DNA of 64,000 nucleotides, from assembly GCF_900130045.1 (NCBI RefSeq), contig NZ_FQXT01000004.1:513276-577275 (forward strand). Reading direction: 5' to 3'. The notes beneath the pieces are model-generated. The model did not search any database and was not told the DNA's origin. It saw nothing but the letters and a program-made list of their open reading frames with translations. This document shows positions 55,470 through 64,000 of the stretch, piece by piece. Source of the stretch: Leeuwenhoekiella palythoae (GTDB taxonomy: Bacteria > Bacteroidota > Bacteroidia > Flavobacteriales > Flavobacteriaceae). The position numbers were made by a program, and so were the translations under genes. The first letter of the stretch is position 1. Every line of letters starts with the position of its first letter.

Positions 55470-55661
55470 GTGTACTACGTATGATTAAACTTTATTAGCG
55501 ATATCGATTGCGAAGAACATGGTGTTCGCTCATATCCCCGTAAAATTAATTAAGGGTTCGCATTTGTCTAACCTGTAGTGTCCTGCTTAAATCAACTGAA
55601 ATTCAAAGGATTATTTGAATAATAGAAGGAGCGTACTTCAAGCAAGCGTTTGAAAAGTCAT

Positions 55662-56195
55662 TTACTTTTGCCTGATCACGTCGCCCATAATGTAATCTTC
55701 GATCGTGATGCTTTGATCATTGCTATGCAATACACTTATTTCTCCGGTAGTTTCTAAAATCACCGCTTTTACCTGACTCAATCTGATCACATTAGCTTCG
55801 CGTAATTTAGACTGCAATTCGGCCTGAGTCACTTTACTGGCTTTCATATTTTCTTCTAATATTTGACCGTTTTCCATCAGCAGCAAGGGATCGTTGTCAA
55901 TAAGGTCTTCAGCTTTTTTTGACTTGAAGCGCAATAGGGTTACCGCGTAATTCAAAGCAAAAAGTGCGAGTAATATAAAAGCCCCCAAAAGAATTGCCGG
56001 TTTACTCGAGTTGATGCTCATCCCAATAATGTTACCAATGGCAACTGTGATGACAAAATCAAAGCCGGTCATTTTACTAAAACTTTTCAGTCCAAAAATT
56101 CGCGTCAATACAACAACGAGCAAGAAAATAAAAAGCGTTCCCAGAAAAACTTCAGGGATCATAGTTAGGTTTTTAAAAAAGTAAGAAGTATCCAT
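55662..56195 (-). CDS. DUF421 (YetF-like) membrane protein
   Basis: 177 residues. Three membrane helices (about 12-30, 43-60, 65-88) are followed by the DUF421 cytosolic domain with LIDNDPLLLMENGQILEENM and AELQSKLREANVIRLSQVKA, VILETTGEISVL. Function unknown; relatives such as YetF accompany stress and envelope genes. It is 86 bases downstream of the GH13 gene on the same strand. The 192 bases upstream toward 55470 hold nothing I can identify. Confidence 0.9.
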   Translation of the reverse strand: MDTSYFFKNLTMIPEVFLGTLFIFLLVVVLTRIFGLKSFSKMTGFDFVITVAIGNIIGMSINSSKPAILLGAFILLALFALNYAVTLLRFKSKKAEDLIDNDPLLLMENGQILEENMKASKVTQAELQSKLREANVIRLSQVKAVILETTGEISVLHSNDQSITIEDYIMGDVIRQK

Positions 56196-56281
56196 AGTAG
56201 CGGTGTTAGGTTGCGTTTGAAGTTACTTATTCAACGTGTTGCAACCGCTTTTAGCGCTATTAAATAATTTCTAAAGCGTAG

Positions 56282-58030
56282 CTAAGATTTTGCCAAAATT
56301 ACCGCTTGATACGGTTCAAGCTGGAGCTCGTTAGCTTTTTTATTCAGATTAGAATAATTGTTGATTTTTAGCTCTGAAAAATTGCCGAGCTCTTCAAGTA
56401 TTACCGAAACTTTTTCTTTGCTAAAATTGAGAATAACAAGAAACTGCTCGTCGCCTAAACTGCGTGTGTACGCATGTACATGAGGATGTTCGGGTAATAA
56501 AAGCGCGTAGTCTCCATAAATCAAGACATCTGATCCTCTTCTTAGAGCAGTCATCTTTTTAAAATGATTTAATACCGAATTTTTATCGGCTAGTTCTGCT
56601 TCGGTATTTACGTCAACATAATTAGGATTTATAGGCAGCCAAGGATTCCCGGAGGTAAAGCCTGCATGTTCTGAAGCATCCCATTGCATCGGGGTTCTGC
56701 CGTGGTCGCGGGAGCCAAAGCGTAAATTCTGTATAAAAGTTTCCATATCTTCACCTTGACTTTTTGCTTTTTTGTATCCGTTAATGGCGGCGATATCCTG
56801 GTAATCTTCAATATTTTGAAGTTTTGGATTATTGGTCATTCCCAATTCGTCCCCAAAATAACAATAGGGTGTACCACGCATACTTAAAATAAACGTGTTG
56901 AGCATTTTTGCAGATGGAGCACGATACGGCAGACTGTCATTTGCATACCTACTTACCATACGGGCTTGGTCGTGATTAGACAAGAAAATGGAAATCCACC
57001 CTTTGTCTGCAAAAGCACTGTCCCATTTTGAGAAGGTTTCTTTAAAAGTTGAAAGTTTATACCCTTCTGCTTTAGGAATATCGACTCCGTCAAAGGCGTA
57101 TGCCATATTGATCTCGTTACGGTCTGCATCAACGAGTTCGTGTGCTTCTTCAAGCGTTCTACCTGCGCCTTCGGCCACGCTCATCACGTCATATTTGCTA
57201 AAAACTTGCTCATTCATTTCCTTTAAATAATCGTGCAGACCATCTTGCATGGCGTAATACTGAATGAAGTTTTTCTCAAAACCTTTAGGAAACTCAGGAA
57301 ATGTGGTGTCTTTTGCTGCAAACTGAAAAGCATCAAGTCTGAAACCATCAACACCTTTTTCTGCCCAATACGTCATAATATCGTAAACTTCTTGCCGCAC
57401 TTTTGGATTCTCCCAATTTAAATCAGGTTGTTTTTGAGAGAAGTAATGCAGATAGTAGGCGTCGGTTTTTTCGTCATACTTCCAAGCGTTTCCTTCTGCA
57501 TCAAAAAGACTGTAACGGTAAGGTGGTTCTCCTTTTTCTGCCGGCCACCAGTGGTAATAATCGCGATAAGGGTTGTCTCGAGAGCTACGACTTTCTTTAA
57601 ACCACGGGTGTTCATCGCTGCTGTGATTTACTACAATATCCATCACGAGCTTTATGTCTCTGGCGTGCATCTCAGAAAGCATCGTGTCAAAATCTTCCAT
57701 AGTGCCAAAATCACTCATGATGTTTCTATAATCGCTCACATCATACCCGTTGTCATCATTGGGCGAGCTATAAATCGGATTGAGCCATACCGCCGTAACT
57801 CCTAGATCTTTCACGTAGTCTAGCCGGTTGATGATTCCTTGTAAATCTCCTACACCATCACCATCAGTGTCTTGAAAACTTCTTGGGTAAATTTGATAAA
57901 CGATGGCTTCTTTCCACCATTTTTTGTCAATGGATTGCTCTGGTTCTGTTGAAGTATTTGACGTTTTTTTATTTTCATTACAGCTAATAATAACAGAAAG
58001 TAGCAAACTAAAAAGTAGAAGTTTTTTCAT
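56282..58030 (-). CDS. GH13 alpha-glucosidase-type lipoprotein
   Basis: 582 residues. Lipoprotein signal with Cys17 (LSVIISC), then a full (beta/alpha)8 GH13 domain: YQIYPRSFQDTDGDGVGDLQ (45-64), VMDIVVNH (129-136), nucleophile Asp233 in GFRLDAFQF, acid/base Glu287 in VAEGAG and transition-state Asp354 in FLSNHDQ. A C-terminal beta domain ends the chain. QPDLNWENP fits the oligo-1,6-glucosidase/alpha-glucosidase subgroup, so it probably splits short alpha-glucans, outside the cytoplasm given the lipid anchor. Confidence 0.95.
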   Translation of the reverse strand: MKKLLLFSLLLSVIISCNENKKTSNTSTEPEQSIDKKWWKEAIVYQIYPRSFQDTDGDGVGDLQGIINRLDYVKDLGVTAVWLNPIYSSPNDDNGYDVSDYRNIMSDFGTMEDFDTMLSEMHARDIKLVMDIVVNHSSDEHPWFKESRSSRDNPYRDYYHWWPAEKGEPPYRYSLFDAEGNAWKYDEKTDAYYLHYFSQKQPDLNWENPKVRQEVYDIMTYWAEKGVDGFRLDAFQFAAKDTTFPEFPKGFEKNFIQYYAMQDGLHDYLKEMNEQVFSKYDVMSVAEGAGRTLEEAHELVDADRNEINMAYAFDGVDIPKAEGYKLSTFKETFSKWDSAFADKGWISIFLSNHDQARMVSRYANDSLPYRAPSAKMLNTFILSMRGTPYCYFGDELGMTNNPKLQNIEDYQDIAAINGYKKAKSQGEDMETFIQNLRFGSRDHGRTPMQWDASEHAGFTSGNPWLPINPNYVDVNTEAELADKNSVLNHFKKMTALRRGSDVLIYGDYALLLPEHPHVHAYTRSLGDEQFLVILNFSKEKVSVILEELGNFSELKINNYSNLNKKANELQLEPYQAVILAKS

Positions 58031-58206
58031 AGTTATCTTTTAAACAGTGGTTGTAAATTCAAGGTGTTAATTTTTGTCTTGAACTGATAGTTCATTCAAA
58101 ATCAGGTATAAAATACTATTTTTAGAAATCACTACAACGCTTTCGATATCTTTTTTTAAGCATTTAAAATTATAATTGCTCGTTTCTTTAAACCCTTTTA
58201 TAAGCG

Positions 58207-58214
58207 TATTTTTG
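58207..58214 (+). promoter_or_regulatory. Candidate menA -7 box TATTTTTG
   Basis: Fits TAnnTTTG and lies 16 bases before the menA ATG, giving a very short leader. The 200-base divergent gap with the GH13 gene holds no gene. Confidence 0.55.
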
Positions 58215-58230
58215 CACTAAAGATTCATTT

Positions 58231-59133
58231 ATGACACCAGTTAAGGCGTGGGTTTCTGCAGCCCGAATTCGTACTTTGCCGCTTTCCGTTTCAGGGATTA
58301 TTGTAGGAAGCTCAATGGCGTATAACTCCGGATTTTTTAGATGGGATATTTGTATTCTGGCGTTATTGGCAACTTTGGGATTTCAGATTCTATCTAATTT
58401 TGCCAATGATTATGGCGATGGTGTTAAAGGGACCGATAATCACGAACGCATTGGTCCTGCAAGAGCAATGCAAAGCGGACTGCTTACAGCCAAGCAATTA
58501 AAAAACGGAATGGTTTTTACCGCTTCGGTAACGCTTTTGATCAGTATCGCACTAATTTATACCGCATTTGGCTCAGAACGCTTTTTAGAATCTGTGTTGT
58601 TTTTTGTGTTGGGTTTGTTGGCCATTCTCGCTGCCGTAAAATACACAGTTGGTAAAAGTGCTTACGGATATATGGGACTTGGAGATTTGTTTGTATTTAT
58701 CTTTTTTGGCCTTGTCGCAGTAGCAGGGAGTTACTACTTATATGCGGCACAGCTGGATGCTGTTGTTTTTCTTCCGGCATTAACTGTTGGCTTTTTGAGC
58801 ATAGCGGTCTTGAACCTCAACAATATGAGAGATCGGTTGAGTGACGCTCGTGCAAAAAAGAATACATTGGCTGTTTTTCTAGGGCCAAAAAAATCGAAGT
58901 TCTATCACTACTTTTTAATCGTGGGAGCGCTAGTGGCGAGTTTACTATTTTTCCATTTTACCAATACCTATTTGTGGTCTGTAATTGCCTGTGTTGTTTT
59001 TATTCCGTTAGGAAAACATCTGGCGTATGTGGCGCAAAATGAAAGTCCGGCGTTGTTAGATCCTGAACTCAAAAAAGTAGCACTGGCCACGTTTTTCTTT
59101 TCGGTCTTATTTACCTTAGGTTTTTTATTTTAA
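58231..59133 (+). CDS. menA: 1,4-dihydroxy-2-naphthoate octaprenyltransferase
   Basis: Prenylates DHNA to demethylmenaquinone in the inner membrane. 300 residues of the UbiA family with about eight helices. The first prenyl-diphosphate motif is NFANDYGDGVKGTDNHER, the second NNMRDRLSDARAKKNTLAVF; the second is diagnostic of MenA. RIRTLPLSVSGIIVGSS is the usual start. It heads a cluster with menC and menE. Menaquinone is the respiratory quinone expected for this group. Confidence 0.95.
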   Translation: MTPVKAWVSAARIRTLPLSVSGIIVGSSMAYNSGFFRWDICILALLATLGFQILSNFANDYGDGVKGTDNHERIGPARAMQSGLLTAKQLKNGMVFTASVTLLISIALIYTAFGSERFLESVLFFVLGLLAILAAVKYTVGKSAYGYMGLGDLFVFIFFGLVAVAGSYYLYAAQLDAVVFLPALTVGFLSIAVLNLNNMRDRLSDARAKKNTLAVFLGPKKSKFYHYFLIVGALVASLLFFHFTNTYLWSVIACVVFIPLGKHLAYVAQNESPALLDPELKKVALATFFFSVLFTLGFLF

Positions 59134-59216
59134 ATCGTTTTTTAACGAAAACTTATAGTTAGGGATTTTCTGTTGTGCTTTAGCTTATCGAAATTTAATT
59201 GCAAAAATTTACAACT

Positions 59217-59897
59217 ATGAAAATTACCTATTACGGGCAAAACTGTTTTGGCCTTGAAACAAAGGAAGCCACCATTCTTACAGATCCCTTTATAACCGGA
59301 AACGAACTCGCTAAAGATAAAATAGACATCGCAGATCTTAATCCGGATTATATTTTTTTGACCCACGCACACCAAGATCATACCTTAGATGCTGAGACTA
59401 TCGCAAAACAAGCGGATGCGATTATCGTAAGTAATTTTGAGATCGCTAATCATTACGGCGAAAAAGGTATTGAAACGCACCCGATGAATCATGGCGGAAG
59501 CTGGAAATTTCCATTCGGTAAAGTAAAATATGTAAATGCCATTCACACAAGCTCTTTTCCTGACGGAAGCTACGGCGGGCAACCCGGTGGTTTTGTGTTC
59601 AGCATAGATGATAAAACCATTTATATGGCAGGCGATACTGCACTTACGATGGATATGAAACTGATTGGGATGGAGTTTGATCTTGATCTAGCTATTTTGC
59701 CAATTGGTGACAATTTTACCATGGGGATCAAAGATGCCGTTTTAGCCAGCGATTTTATAGAATGCAACAACATCATAGGATGTCATTATGATACCTTTGG
59801 CTATATAGAGATTGATCATGAAGGCGCTAAAAAAGCCTTTGATGCCGTCGAAAAACAACTTACCCTTTTAGAAATAGGAAGTTCGTACGAACTCTAA
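59217..59897 (+). CDS. UPF0173-type metal-dependent hydrolase (MBL fold)
   Basis: 226 residues from ATG 59217 (MKITYYGQNCFGLET). The metal site THAHQDHTLD lies near 50-59; HPMNHGGSWKFPFG, MAGDTALTMDMK and IIGCHYDTF are the other UPF0173 blocks. No signal peptide, so cytoplasmic. Substrate unknown. It sits between menA and menC with short gaps, an arrangement shared with other flavobacteria as I recall. Confidence 0.9.
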   Translation: MKITYYGQNCFGLETKEATILTDPFITGNELAKDKIDIADLNPDYIFLTHAHQDHTLDAETIAKQADAIIVSNFEIANHYGEKGIETHPMNHGGSWKFPFGKVKYVNAIHTSSFPDGSYGGQPGGFVFSIDDKTIYMAGDTALTMDMKLIGMEFDLDLAILPIGDNFTMGIKDAVLASDFIECNNIIGCHYDTFGYIEIDHEGAKKAFDAVEKQLTLLEIGSSYEL

Positions 59898-59908
59898 ACA
59901 CGTGATTT

Positions 59909-60943
59909 TTGACAGCATCTTATAAAAAATTCATTTTAAATTTTAAACGCCCCAGCGGAACATCGCGGGGCGTTATGAATGTAAAAGAGACATGGTTTCT
60001 TAAAATCGAAGAGCTAGATAAAGTCGGTTTTGGAGAATGCGGGATTCTACGCGGCCTTAGTATTGACGATCGTCCTGATTATGAAGATACCTTAAAATGG
60101 GTTTGCGATAACATTCATCTGGGGGAAGAAACGCTTTACGAGCGGCTTACTGACTTCCCGAGTATTCAATTTGGCGTAGAAATGGCTTTTAGATCATTTC
60201 ACGCTAAAAATCCTTTTGAACTTTTTCCTTCTGCATTTACGCAAGGAAATGAGGGGATCGCCATTAACGGTCTCATCTGGATGGGATCGCCTGAATTCAT
60301 GCAAGACCAGATTACCGAAAAACTCTCGGCAGGATTTGATTGCATTAAAATGAAAATTGGAGCCATCGATTTTGATGCTGAAATTGAACTGCTTCAGGGA
60401 ATTCGAGACCGTTTTCCGAAAGAAAAAATTACGCTGCGTGTCGATGCTAATGGTGCTTTTGCTCCAGCCGAAGCGTTACAGAAATTAGAACGTCTTGCAG
60501 CATTAGATTTACATTCTATCGAGCAGCCTATCAAACAGCAACAGGAAGATGCGATGGCACAGTTATGCGCAACAACCCCGTTGCCGATCGCGCTAGATGA
60601 AGAATTGATAGGTGTTTTTGGCTATGCTAAGCAAAAGGAGTTATTGCAAAAAATAAAACCTCAATATATTATTTTAAAACCCAGCTTAGTTGGTGGTTTC
60701 CGCGGATGCGATACTTGGATTCAACTCGCGGAAGAGCAGGGTATAGGATGGTGGATCACTTCAGCATTAGAAAGCAATATTGGGCTCAATGCCATTGCAC
60801 AATACACCTATACTAAAAGTACTAGTATTCCACAAGGTTTGGGTACTGGTGCGTTATATACAAATAATGTATCTTCCCCATTAGAAATTAAACACGGTGA
60901 ATTGTGGTATATGCCTGAGAATCGCTGGAGTTTTCAATTTTAA
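59909..60943 (+). CDS. menC: o-Succinylbenzoate synthase
   Basis: Dehydrates SHCHC to o-succinylbenzoate in menaquinone synthesis. 344 residues from TTG 59909. Enolase-superfamily layout: capping domain to about 120, barrel with IKMKIGAIDFD (KxK lysines), metal Asp in LRVDANGAF, Glu in SIEQPIK, Asp in IALDEELIG and late Lys in IILKPSLVGG. Dipeptide epimerases look similar, but menA and menE nearby decide for MenC. Three bases separate it from the protease gene. Confidence 0.9.
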   Translation: MTASYKKFILNFKRPSGTSRGVMNVKETWFLKIEELDKVGFGECGILRGLSIDDRPDYEDTLKWVCDNIHLGEETLYERLTDFPSIQFGVEMAFRSFHAKNPFELFPSAFTQGNEGIAINGLIWMGSPEFMQDQITEKLSAGFDCIKMKIGAIDFDAEIELLQGIRDRFPKEKITLRVDANGAFAPAEALQKLERLAALDLHSIEQPIKQQQEDAMAQLCATTPLPIALDEELIGVFGYAKQKELLQKIKPQYIILKPSLVGGFRGCDTWIQLAEEQGIGWWITSALESNIGLNAIAQYTYTKSTSIPQGLGTGALYTNNVSSPLEIKHGELWYMPENRWSFQF

Positions 60944-60946
60944 TTT

Positions 60947-61930
60947 ATGTTTATAGTACAGGCGTTTAAAGCGTTACACGAGTTCTGGAGATATCTTGTA
61001 GGTTCAGTTCTTATAATTGCTGCATCAACTATAGGTCAAATACCATTTACTCTTGCCATTCTAGGAAAACTATGGATGGATAATCAAGGTAGTCCTGAAG
61101 AATTAGGAAATGCAATGGGCAGCCTGGATCAAGCTACGCTGATGGGTGTATTGGATAAAAACTTGACCTTGTTCTTATTGTTATTATCTTTTGTGTTTGC
61201 TCTAGGTGGTGTTTTTCTTGCTGTAAAATATCTGCATAAGCAGAAGATGAAAGATATTATCACTACGCGGAAAAAGTTTGACTGGGGACGCGTATGGTTT
61301 GCGTTTATAATGATTACCATTTACACAATAGGGACGACTTTACTTTCCTATTATATAGCTCCGGAAGAGTTTGAGGTCACCTTTGACTTGATTCCATTTT
61401 TAATTTTATGTGTGGTTGCTATTCTTTTTGTGCCCATACAAACCAGCGTAGAAGAGTTCGTTTTTAGAGGATATTTAATGCAAGGATTTGGGGTTTTAGC
61501 AAAAAACAGATGGTTTCCTTTAGTGATGACTTCGTTTATTTTTGGAGGTCTTCATTATTTTAATCCAGAAATTGGTGCCATGGGTGACATTGTTATGGTA
61601 TTTTATTTCGGTACCGGTTTGTTACTTGGAATAATGACCTTGATGGATGAAGGAATGGAACTTGCCTTAGGCTTTCACGCAGCAAACAATTTAATTTCAG
61701 CGTTATTAGTTACCGCTGATTGGACAGCCTTTCAAACCTATTCTATTTTCAAAGACATCTCTGATCCCACCGCCGGAATTGTAGATGTATTGCCCGTTTT
61801 TATAATTTATCCTATCTTTTTAGGGATTTTGGCTTATAAGTATAAATGGACCGGCTGGAAAGAGAAACTCTTCGGTCTCGTTAAAAAACCAAAAGAAACA
61901 CAACTTGAAGATAATTTAGTGCCTGATTAA
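60947..61930 (+). CDS. CPBP-family intramembrane glutamic protease
   Basis: 327 residues with about eight helices. The Abi/CPBP motifs are TSVEEFVFRGYLMQGFG (the EExxxR core), FGGLHYFNPE (first His) and GFHAANNLISALL (second His). These proteases process membrane proteins or prenylated peptides. It lies between menC and menE with very small gaps, so it is probably co-expressed with menaquinone synthesis. Substrate unknown. Confidence 0.92.
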   Translation: MFIVQAFKALHEFWRYLVGSVLIIAASTIGQIPFTLAILGKLWMDNQGSPEELGNAMGSLDQATLMGVLDKNLTLFLLLLSFVFALGGVFLAVKYLHKQKMKDIITTRKKFDWGRVWFAFIMITIYTIGTTLLSYYIAPEEFEVTFDLIPFLILCVVAILFVPIQTSVEEFVFRGYLMQGFGVLAKNRWFPLVMTSFIFGGLHYFNPEIGAMGDIVMVFYFGTGLLLGIMTLMDEGMELALGFHAANNLISALLVTADWTAFQTYSIFKDISDPTAGIVDVLPVFIIYPIFLGILAYKYKWTGWKEKLFGLVKKPKETQLEDNLVPD

Positions 61931-61940
61931 ATTTGATGTG

Positions 61941-63017
61941 ATGTCTAAATATCCTGTACACCCCGAATTTCAACTCAACGGAATGTCTCTCAAAGCTGCC
62001 AGCTTACGAGAATTTGCTCAAGAAATTCAGAAAACAGGAGAGCTTTATGAGCAAGAACTAGGCGAATTTATTCTAGACTGGCTTAACGATAAAGACTACG
62101 TACTCGTCAATACTTCGGGATCTACCGGTGCTCCTAAAAGCATCAAATTGCTTAAAAAACATATGGTCAACAGTGCCAAAGCCACCGGCAAACGCTTTGA
62201 TCTAGAAGCCGGGGCAACTGCTTTACATTGCTTACCTACTCGATTTATAGCAGGTAAAATGATGTTAGTACGAGCAGTGATTTTAGGTTGGAAACTTGAT
62301 GTGGTACCGCCTAAATCAAATCCGTTAGATCAGGTATTAAAGCGTTATGATTTTTCGGCAATGACTCCTTTTCAGCTTGATAATAGTATTGCTAGAATGC
62401 ATCTGCTGGCTAAACTCATTGTAGGTGGCGGTCCGTTTTCACAAACCTTAAAAGAATTGGTTCAGGATTGCCCAACCAAGATCTACGAGACTTACGGTAT
62501 GACCGAAACGATCACCCATATTGCGGTACGTCGGGTAAATTCTAAAAAAAATAGAGAAGGGGAGCCGCCGTTTAAAACCCTGAGCAAGGTTACGGTAAGC
62601 AAAGACGAGCGGGGTTGTCTGGTGATCAAAGCGCCTAGAGTGGCTACAGATCCTATCGTTACGAACGATCTAGTAGATCTTATATCCTATAAAAAGTTTC
62701 ACTGGCTGGGCCGCATAGATAACGTGATCAACAGTGGCGGGATTAAACTTTACCCGGAGTCGATTGAAAAAAAACTGGCCCATCAAATAGATGTTCCGTT
62801 TATTATTGGTGCCGAAGAAGATGCGGTTCTTGGTGAGAAATTGATCTTGGTTATCGAGTGTGATAGTTTTGATGCTTCTCGCCTCAACTTTGAAGTTTTG
62901 GGTAAGTATGAAACGCCAAAACGTATCTACTGTACGCCAAAATTTATTCGCACAAATAACGGTAAGGTCAAGCGTGGCGCTACGCTTAAATCCCTCACGG
63001 CAGCCGAAGAGATTTAG
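61941..63017 (+). CDS. menE: o-Succinylbenzoate-CoA ligase
   Basis: Activates o-succinylbenzoate with CoA through an adenylate. 358 residues from ATG 61941 (GTG 61938 adds one). ANL-superfamily motifs: LVNTSGSTGAPKSIKLLKKH near 55-74, the A5-like YETYGMTETITHIAVR and the A7/A8 region FHWLGRIDNVINSGGIKLYP. It is much shorter than the ~450-residue E. coli enzyme and lacks part of the N-terminal domain, as is common for Bacteroidota MenE. The final Lys-bearing NGKVKRGATL (A10) is present. Confidence 0.9.
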   Translation: MSKYPVHPEFQLNGMSLKAASLREFAQEIQKTGELYEQELGEFILDWLNDKDYVLVNTSGSTGAPKSIKLLKKHMVNSAKATGKRFDLEAGATALHCLPTRFIAGKMMLVRAVILGWKLDVVPPKSNPLDQVLKRYDFSAMTPFQLDNSIARMHLLAKLIVGGGPFSQTLKELVQDCPTKIYETYGMTETITHIAVRRVNSKKNREGEPPFKTLSKVTVSKDERGCLVIKAPRVATDPIVTNDLVDLISYKKFHWLGRIDNVINSGGIKLYPESIEKKLAHQIDVPFIIGAEEDAVLGEKLILVIECDSFDASRLNFEVLGKYETPKRIYCTPKFIRTNNGKVKRGATLKSLTAAEEI

Positions 63018-63074
63018 GCGCAATTTGTGTTTAGGCCTTAACACAGAACATTCTCAGATTTAAAACGAACTTAC

Positions 63075-63082
63075 TATCTTTG
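63075..63082 (+). promoter_or_regulatory. Candidate -7 box TATCTTTG
   Basis: Exact TAnnTTTG match, 15 bases before ATG 63098. It overlaps an in-frame TTG at 63080, which supports the downstream ATG as the start. Confidence 0.6.
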
Positions 63083-63097
63083 GCAAAATTTTATATT

Positions 63098-63562
63098 ATG
63101 CGCTATCTTTTTATCATCGCAATCACTTTGTTTTCAATGCAATCTATCTATGCTCAGTACGGTTACGGTAGGGGATATGGTGGTTATGGAGGCTATGGCC
63201 GCAGTCGTATGGGAAGTATGATGGGAGCCAGTCAAACGCCACAAGGTCCTACGGAAGAACCTCCAACAGCTGCTGAAATTGCTGAAGAGCGTTTGCCTGA
63301 TTATGTAGCAGAATTTGAACTAGATCCTTTTCAGACTGAAGTTCTTCGCACGTATTTAGAAGATTATTTCAATAAGGTAATGGGGCTTCAAAAAGATGAA
63401 ACCAAAGATGCCGAAACGATGCGTAAAGATTTTGAGCGTATGCAAAATGAATTTAAAGCAGATCTTAAATCAATCCTCACCGAAGAAGAAGTAGAAAAAC
63501 TCATAGCGATGGATTTCTCAAATTCGGCGGTGCGGAAACGAAAGAAAAACCGTGATAATTAA
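63098..63562 (+). CDS. Small secreted protein, Spy/CpxP-like helical
   Basis: 154 residues from ATG 63098. The signal peptide is MRYLFIIAITLFSMQSIYAQ, then a Gly/Tyr/Arg-rich stretch (about 21-40, YGYGRGYGGYGGYGRSR) and a helical part from about 65: ELDPFQTEVLRTYLEDYFNK, KDETKDAETMRKDFERMQNE, then SILTEEEVEKLIAMDF. The helical part, with repeated L/T-x-E-E patterns, resembles periplasmic Spy/CpxP chaperone-like proteins, but no exact LTxxQ motif is seen, so the function remains open. Confidence 0.78.
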   Translation: MRYLFIIAITLFSMQSIYAQYGYGRGYGGYGGYGRSRMGSMMGASQTPQGPTEEPPTAAEIAEERLPDYVAEFELDPFQTEVLRTYLEDYFNKVMGLQKDETKDAETMRKDFERMQNEFKADLKSILTEEEVEKLIAMDFSNSAVRKRKKNRDN

Positions 63563-63625
63563 ATCATTATAACCAGCATTGAGATTTACCGATTTTTAGT
63601 CTAATTGAATCTCAAAACGGAATTT

Positions 63626-63651
63626 AAAAGGTGCCTAGAGCACCTTTTTTT
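63626..63651 (+). terminator. Terminator after the Spy-like gene
   Basis: AAAAGGTGC (63626-63634), loop CTAGA, GCACCTTTT (63640-63648) and more T. Perfect nine-base stem. Confidence 0.88.
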
Positions 63652-63696
63652 ATTGGGGTTTAATACGTAATTTAGAGTTGATTTTAAACTCTTATA

Positions 63697-64000
63697 ATGC
63701 GTAAAATACTTCTCCTACTTGTTTGTCTTTTCTTCTTAAATATACCTTTTTCTTACAGTCAGATTTTACCGGAACGCGACCGGGCAGTGCTCGTTGATAA
63801 AATTCTTTCTGAGCGTTTTAAGCGGGTTTTGCCTGATGTGATGTCGCGCAGCGACATTGATATGTGGGTGCTCATTACACGAGAATATAATGAAGATCCG
63901 GTAGTGCGTACGATGTTGCCGGCAACGTGGCTCAATGCAAGAAGACGCACAATGCTCGTTTTTTATTGGGACGAAGATCGCTTTAAGTTAGAAAAATTGG
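63697..64000 (+). CDS. N-terminal part of a secreted M24-family metallopeptidase
   Basis: The ATG at 63697 opens a frame that runs off the window edge; 101 residues are visible. A signal peptide MRKILLLLVCLFFLNIPFSY (SQ follows) leads into RFKRVLPDVMSRSDIDMWVL, ITREYNEDPVV and ARRRTMLVFYWDED, which match the creatinase/prolidase N-terminal domain of Xaa-Pro-type peptidases found in Bacteroidota. The catalytic metal domain lies outside the window, so activity cannot be judged. Confidence 0.8.
   Translation, partial: MRKILLLLVCLFFLNIPFSYSQILPERDRAVLVDKILSERFKRVLPDVMSRSDIDMWVLITREYNEDPVVRTMLPATWLNARRRTMLVFYWDEDRFKLEKL

Noticed and set aside
57428-57805. Open frame of 125 codons on the plus strand opposite the GH13 gene
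   Set aside because: It is antisense to conserved GH13 catalytic-domain sequence and has no upstream promoter or family motif.

Overview
The window looks like a chromosome segment of a member of the Bacteroidota, most likely a marine Flavobacteriaceae. This rests on AT-rich coding sequence, lipoprotein and Sec signals ending in SC or AQ, promoter boxes of the form TAnnTTTG, very few Shine-Dalgarno sequences, many TTG/GTG starts, and family content (flavobacterial-type DnaJ, DUF4998, DUF6268, bacterial GH3, two-domain fasciclin lipoprotein, menaquinone genes split by a CPBP protease). Genus cannot be fixed from the sequence alone.

Region 1 (1-24348) is one long, almost entirely plus-strand surface-glycan locus. 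It holds about fifteen glycosyltransferases (GT2, GT4, GT10 and a fucosyltransferase-like GT-B), a sugar O-methyltransferase, a complete CMP-N-acetylneuraminate pathway (neuA 6153, neuB 8386, neuC 10346), a Wzy/WaaL-type polymerase or ligase and a polyprenyl-phosphate sugar-1-phosphate transferase. Genes are coupled by 1-4 base overlaps. Between neuC and the next glycosyltransferase sits a foreign-looking cassette: a small GIY-YIG nuclease gene framed by two ~144-base nested palindromes, followed by decayed half copies (11470-12173). This is the most unusual structure in the window.

Region 2 (24349-36117) has lnt (minus), an SDR epimerase, a YceI lipoprotein, grpE-dnaJ (DnaJ with only two of the four usual CxxCxGxG motifs), and a tightly packed set: ABC-2 exporter ATPase and permease, MscS channel, DUF6268-like outer-membrane protein, an NtrC-like regulator with no DNA-binding domain, and a PPK2 polyphosphate kinase. 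The set reads as an envelope or osmotic stress unit.

Region 3 (36118-49341) is mostly housekeeping: an M28 peptidase, a GH3-family acyl-adenylating enzyme, a small zinc protease, a MATE exporter next to a Qnr/MfpA-like pentapeptide-repeat protein, pyrG, yidC, a fasciclin lipoprotein, mnmA and a nitronate monooxygenase-like flavoprotein.

Region 4 (49342-58030) holds a lipoprotein, an AraC regulator divergent from a DoxX-SDR-metallo-beta-lactamase-fold-aldo/keto reductase operon, a DUF4998/DUF5013 lipoprotein, a DUF421 membrane protein and a GH13 alpha-glucosidase lipoprotein.

Region 5 (58231-64000) is a menaquinone cluster (menA, UPF0173 hydrolase, menC, CPBP protease, menE), then a small secreted Spy-like protein and the start of an M24 metallopeptidase cut by the window edge. 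No tRNA, rRNA, CRISPR array, transposase or prophage gene was seen.
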